64,000 nt of DNA from the NCBI GenBank assembly GCA_036937835.1, contig CM072876.1:15159501-15223500 (forward strand), read 5' to 3'. Every line of letters starts with the position of its first letter. The first letter of the stretch is position 1. This stretch comes from Pampus argenteus (taxonomy: Eukaryota > Chordata > Actinopteri > Scombriformes > Stromateidae). Shown piece after piece: positions 61,607 to 64,000 of the stretch. The position numbers and the translations under genes are program-made. The notes under the pieces were generated by a model. The model saw nothing but the letters and a program-made list of their open reading frames with translations. It ran no database searches and had not been told where the DNA came from.

Positions 61607-62354
61607 GTAAGTGGCCCAGCTGACTTCTTATTCTCTTGTTTCTCTTGTGATGATGAAGATGTGGTGAAATATATTATTAGAAAGAATGGATGTATGCATG
61701 TCATACATTTTATTGTGAATGTTTCCAGGCAGCAAAGAGTCTCTGCTCTAAAAGAAGCACATTTAATTTCTAGAAAGTCTTGAAGCTGGAAGAAGCATTA
61801 ACATGTTTGCTTGCTATGACACCACTCATCCTTTTAAGTGGTAGAAAAAGTTGTCAGTGCTGATGAAGTCAATCAGGGGCCCGCACACATTTGTTGTTTT
61901 ATTTTTGGACTTTTTCCATATGATGTGCTCCATTACAGGATTATTACAATGTGACATGTAAGATTAAGTATAAGATCCTGTGCACTGGATGGATTGCAGA
62001 AATAGATTCAGCACTCAATGCAATGCAGGTTCAGGGCAGCTGTATGTATGTACTAATGATTATGAAGATAACAAACACTATCCTTGTGACTTTTATTGTT
62101 AATTAAAAGTTTAAGTTCAAAGAAAACTGAACAGGGTGCTGTAACAAAGTGTACTGGTGCAGGTTTTGCTTTGGTACAAAAGTTGTGTGTTTAATTTATT
62201 TTGAAAAAAAGTCATCTTCAAATGTACTAAAATCTCTCTGGATTTTGACCATAACATCGTCACATTCCCTCCGTGTATTCCTCACTTTGCTATTTTTCCC
62301 CCTTTTTGGTTTCTCTCCATCTCCATCAATCTCCCTCCATTGTTTGATGGGCAG
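61607..62354 (+). other. lbr: lbr intron 3
   Basis: A 748-nt intron of unique AT-rich sequence without recognised elements. Confidence 0.85.
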
Positions 62355-62438
62355 CAACAGACAAAGGCAGCTGAGAACAATAGCAACAATAAGCATGAAA
62401 AGAAAGAGGAGAATGACATGGCTAACAAAGTAAATGAG
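62355..62438 (+). CDS. lbr: lbr exon 4: Lys/Glu/Asn-rich linker
   Basis: The exon has 28 codons in phase 0: QQTKAAENNSNNKHEKKEEN, then DMANKVNE. It lies in the hydrophilic nucleoplasmic linker, which is poorly conserved in LBR. The donor 'gtgagt' is strong. The acceptor is 'gatgggcag'; a second possible AG six bases on (before ACAAAG) would remove two glutamines in frame. It is supported by phase and position more than by similarity. Confidence 0.85.
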
Positions 62439-63827
62439 GTGAGTTCTATGTAAAAAAAAAAGCTACCCATACACACATGAACATCAACACAGACAAAAGT
62501 TATTAAATGCCCCCAACAAAAATAAATTAAAATGTGAAAATAAAAAACATTTCAAATGTGTGAAAAACATCTGATCACGTCTTGCCTCTGTGCTGTTCTA
62601 TCAGAAAGCATTTAGTTTTATTTACAAACATTTTTGTTGTTGCATCTCTCTTCACTTGAAAAAAGTTTTGTCAGTTATTGTTATAACTTATTAGTTAGTA
62701 TTACAAAATAAAAACGTGACGTTCCAGGCGCTACTCGCTTTCTAGTTGTGAATGGGCTTTGAGGTACGTTGGAGCTAATGGAATGTCATGATGCATGCAC
62801 GTTGGGGGGCCGTGTGTGTTTTCCAGCAGAGAGAGGCTCCCTTCACAAGATCGTGCTTCATTTAGCCAGTCACATGATGCACCAACATGTGCTCCCTCTT
62901 TACTTTCCCGGACATTAAATTTTTCTGACAGCTGTGCAGTCTACGTGCAGACACATACATTCTAGAAAATACCAAAGTCCCCTTAGTAGTACCTCTACGT
63001 TCAAGTCAGTTTCTCTTAGTGTTGTCTACTTTCAATCTGGTTCCTCAGTAGGATTACAAACTATAAATCAGTGTTAGTCTGTATGGTAACTTGTCTTAAT
63101 TTTATTAATCTGAGATAGAAGCTTTCTGTAGAAAAAACAGGAGCTTAGTTATAGTTTTGTCGGTTATGATGTTAGGGTTATAGGGGCTTATGAAGGCATT
63201 GCATTGTAAACAGATTGAAATACAGTAAAGTGGGTGAGGTTTAAGGGATGTGTGAGTTTCTGTAATCAGAATGCATCTGTAGTTTATAAAGGTAGGAAAC
63301 TTTATCAGATAGTTATCACATATGACTTTGAACCTTGGACTTGTGATTTGGTTTATTGATCTTTGATTTATTGAGGCATACTGTACACTTTTATCTTTGA
63401 AAGTGTATATACTTTATGCATATTTTTTTTTAAATTTCTTTTTTCCTAAATGAAAAACAAACTCTTGTTTTTTACACATGGCTTTATTGTTTAATGGTTC
63501 AGTTAATGATTTTTGATGAAGGCCCATTAGCTTAGGTCTAGTTTATGTTTTGTATTGTTGTGGAATAAACCCAGTAAATGGATCCTGAGCAAAGCACTAA
63601 TGCAGGGCTGCAGTAAACATAAAATGTGCCCCTAAATGACATATTGAGTCATGTCAAGCTCTTTCTTGTCTGTCCATCAAACTAATGTATTAAGTGAAGA
63701 CTAAGCATAGCATAGCGTATTGTGTAATGTGCAAGAATTTGTTTTTTGATTATTTTTTTTAACCGTATAGTGTAGAACTTTTGAGTTTCATTTGTTATTG
63801 TGTGCTTGGACCTAAACCTTTCTCCAG
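62439..63827 (+). other. lbr: lbr intron 4
   Basis: A 1.4-kb intron of AT-rich unique sequence. No repeats or extra exons are recognised. Confidence 0.85.
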
Positions 63828-64000
63828 ATGTCCGAGGCTAAGACAGAGGCAGAGCCTGAGAAGAACCAGGGCCGTTACAATCTGCGCCGCAGGAAGGAAG
63901 AAGTAGATACCAAAGCAGCTGAGGCCAAACCACAGCAGTCGGAGGAGGCGGCGGCTAAGCTGGCTGCAGCTACTGCTGCCTCTCTCTCTACTCCTCTTGA
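63828..64000 (+). CDS. lbr: lbr exon 5 (cut by the window end)
   Basis: The open frame starts in phase 0 after 'aacctttctccag' and runs to the window edge: MSEAKTEAEPEKNQGRYNLR, then RRKEEVDTKAAEAKPQQSEE and an Ala-rich stretch. The YNLRRRKEEV part matches human LBR (YSLRPRREEV), in the second half of the nucleoplasmic region before the first membrane segment. The Met here is internal. The eight membrane segments and the C14-sterol reductase domain lie beyond the window. Confidence 0.93.
   Translation, partial: MSEAKTEAEPEKNQGRYNLRRRKEEVDTKAAEAKPQQSEEAAAKLAAATAASLSTPL

Noticed and set aside
61387..61704. Open frame of 105 codons on the - strand over lbr exon 3
   Set aside because: It is the antisense shadow of the Arg-Ser repeats.

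Overview
The window is vertebrate nuclear DNA, most probably from a teleost fish. Most of it is intron and holds many (CA)n/(GT)n microsatellites, homopolymer runs, old interspersed repeats of teleost type and one LINE with intact reverse-transcriptase coding. Coding sequence occurs only as short GT-AG exons. Nothing bacterial, no CRISPR array and no tRNA or rRNA gene was recognised.

Two protein genes lie head to tail on the + strand. The first is enah (Mena, an Ena/VASP actin regulator), covering 1 to about 55,120. Its first exon, which would carry only the bases ATGAG of the coding sequence, is upstream of the window or was not recognised. Thirteen coding exons are placed: EVH1 domain (9558-9723, 11555-11732), linker (26224-26296), LERER-repeat exon ending in a PKA-type site (35290-35642), a 795-nt phase-symmetric exon equivalent to the neural Mena insert (41935-42729), polyproline plus G-actin-binding exon (44922-45257), F-actin-binding exons (45943-46085, 46302-46350), spacer exons (47004-47055, 47321-47387) and the tetramerisation coiled coil (49834-49918, 50628-50685, 51225-51262). 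A 3' UTR of about 3.85 kb ends near the AATAAA at 55094. The model gives about 798 residues with the large exon and about 533 without it. Splice phases agree at every junction except inside the polyproline exon, where the open frame changes.

The second gene is lbr (lamin B receptor). It has a probable non-coding first exon ending at 57531, a CCAAT-rich promoter, and four coding exons: the Tudor domain (60982-61146), the RS-rich region (61391-61606), an acidic/basic linker (62355-62438) and an exon cut by the window end (63828-64000). The sterol-reductase-like membrane half lies beyond the window. As I recall it, ENAH and LBR are also same-strand neighbours in human (1q42), so the pair looks like conserved synteny.

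The mobile content centres on enah intron 5. There a roughly 2.2-kb, 5'-truncated LINE on the - strand sits inside an older teleost repeat, flanked by a 10-bp direct repeat. The most interesting observations concern enah splicing and coding: a (TG)12 run 13 nt before exon 4, a long pyrimidine tract before the neural-type cassette exon, the frame switch in the polyproline exon, and a proline where Ena/VASP proteins usually have a phosphorylatable serine. I did not find a clearly novel gene system. A GC-rich coding-like patch at 23510-23690 and an exon-like segment at 58118-58272 are the best candidates for unannotated transcribed sequence.
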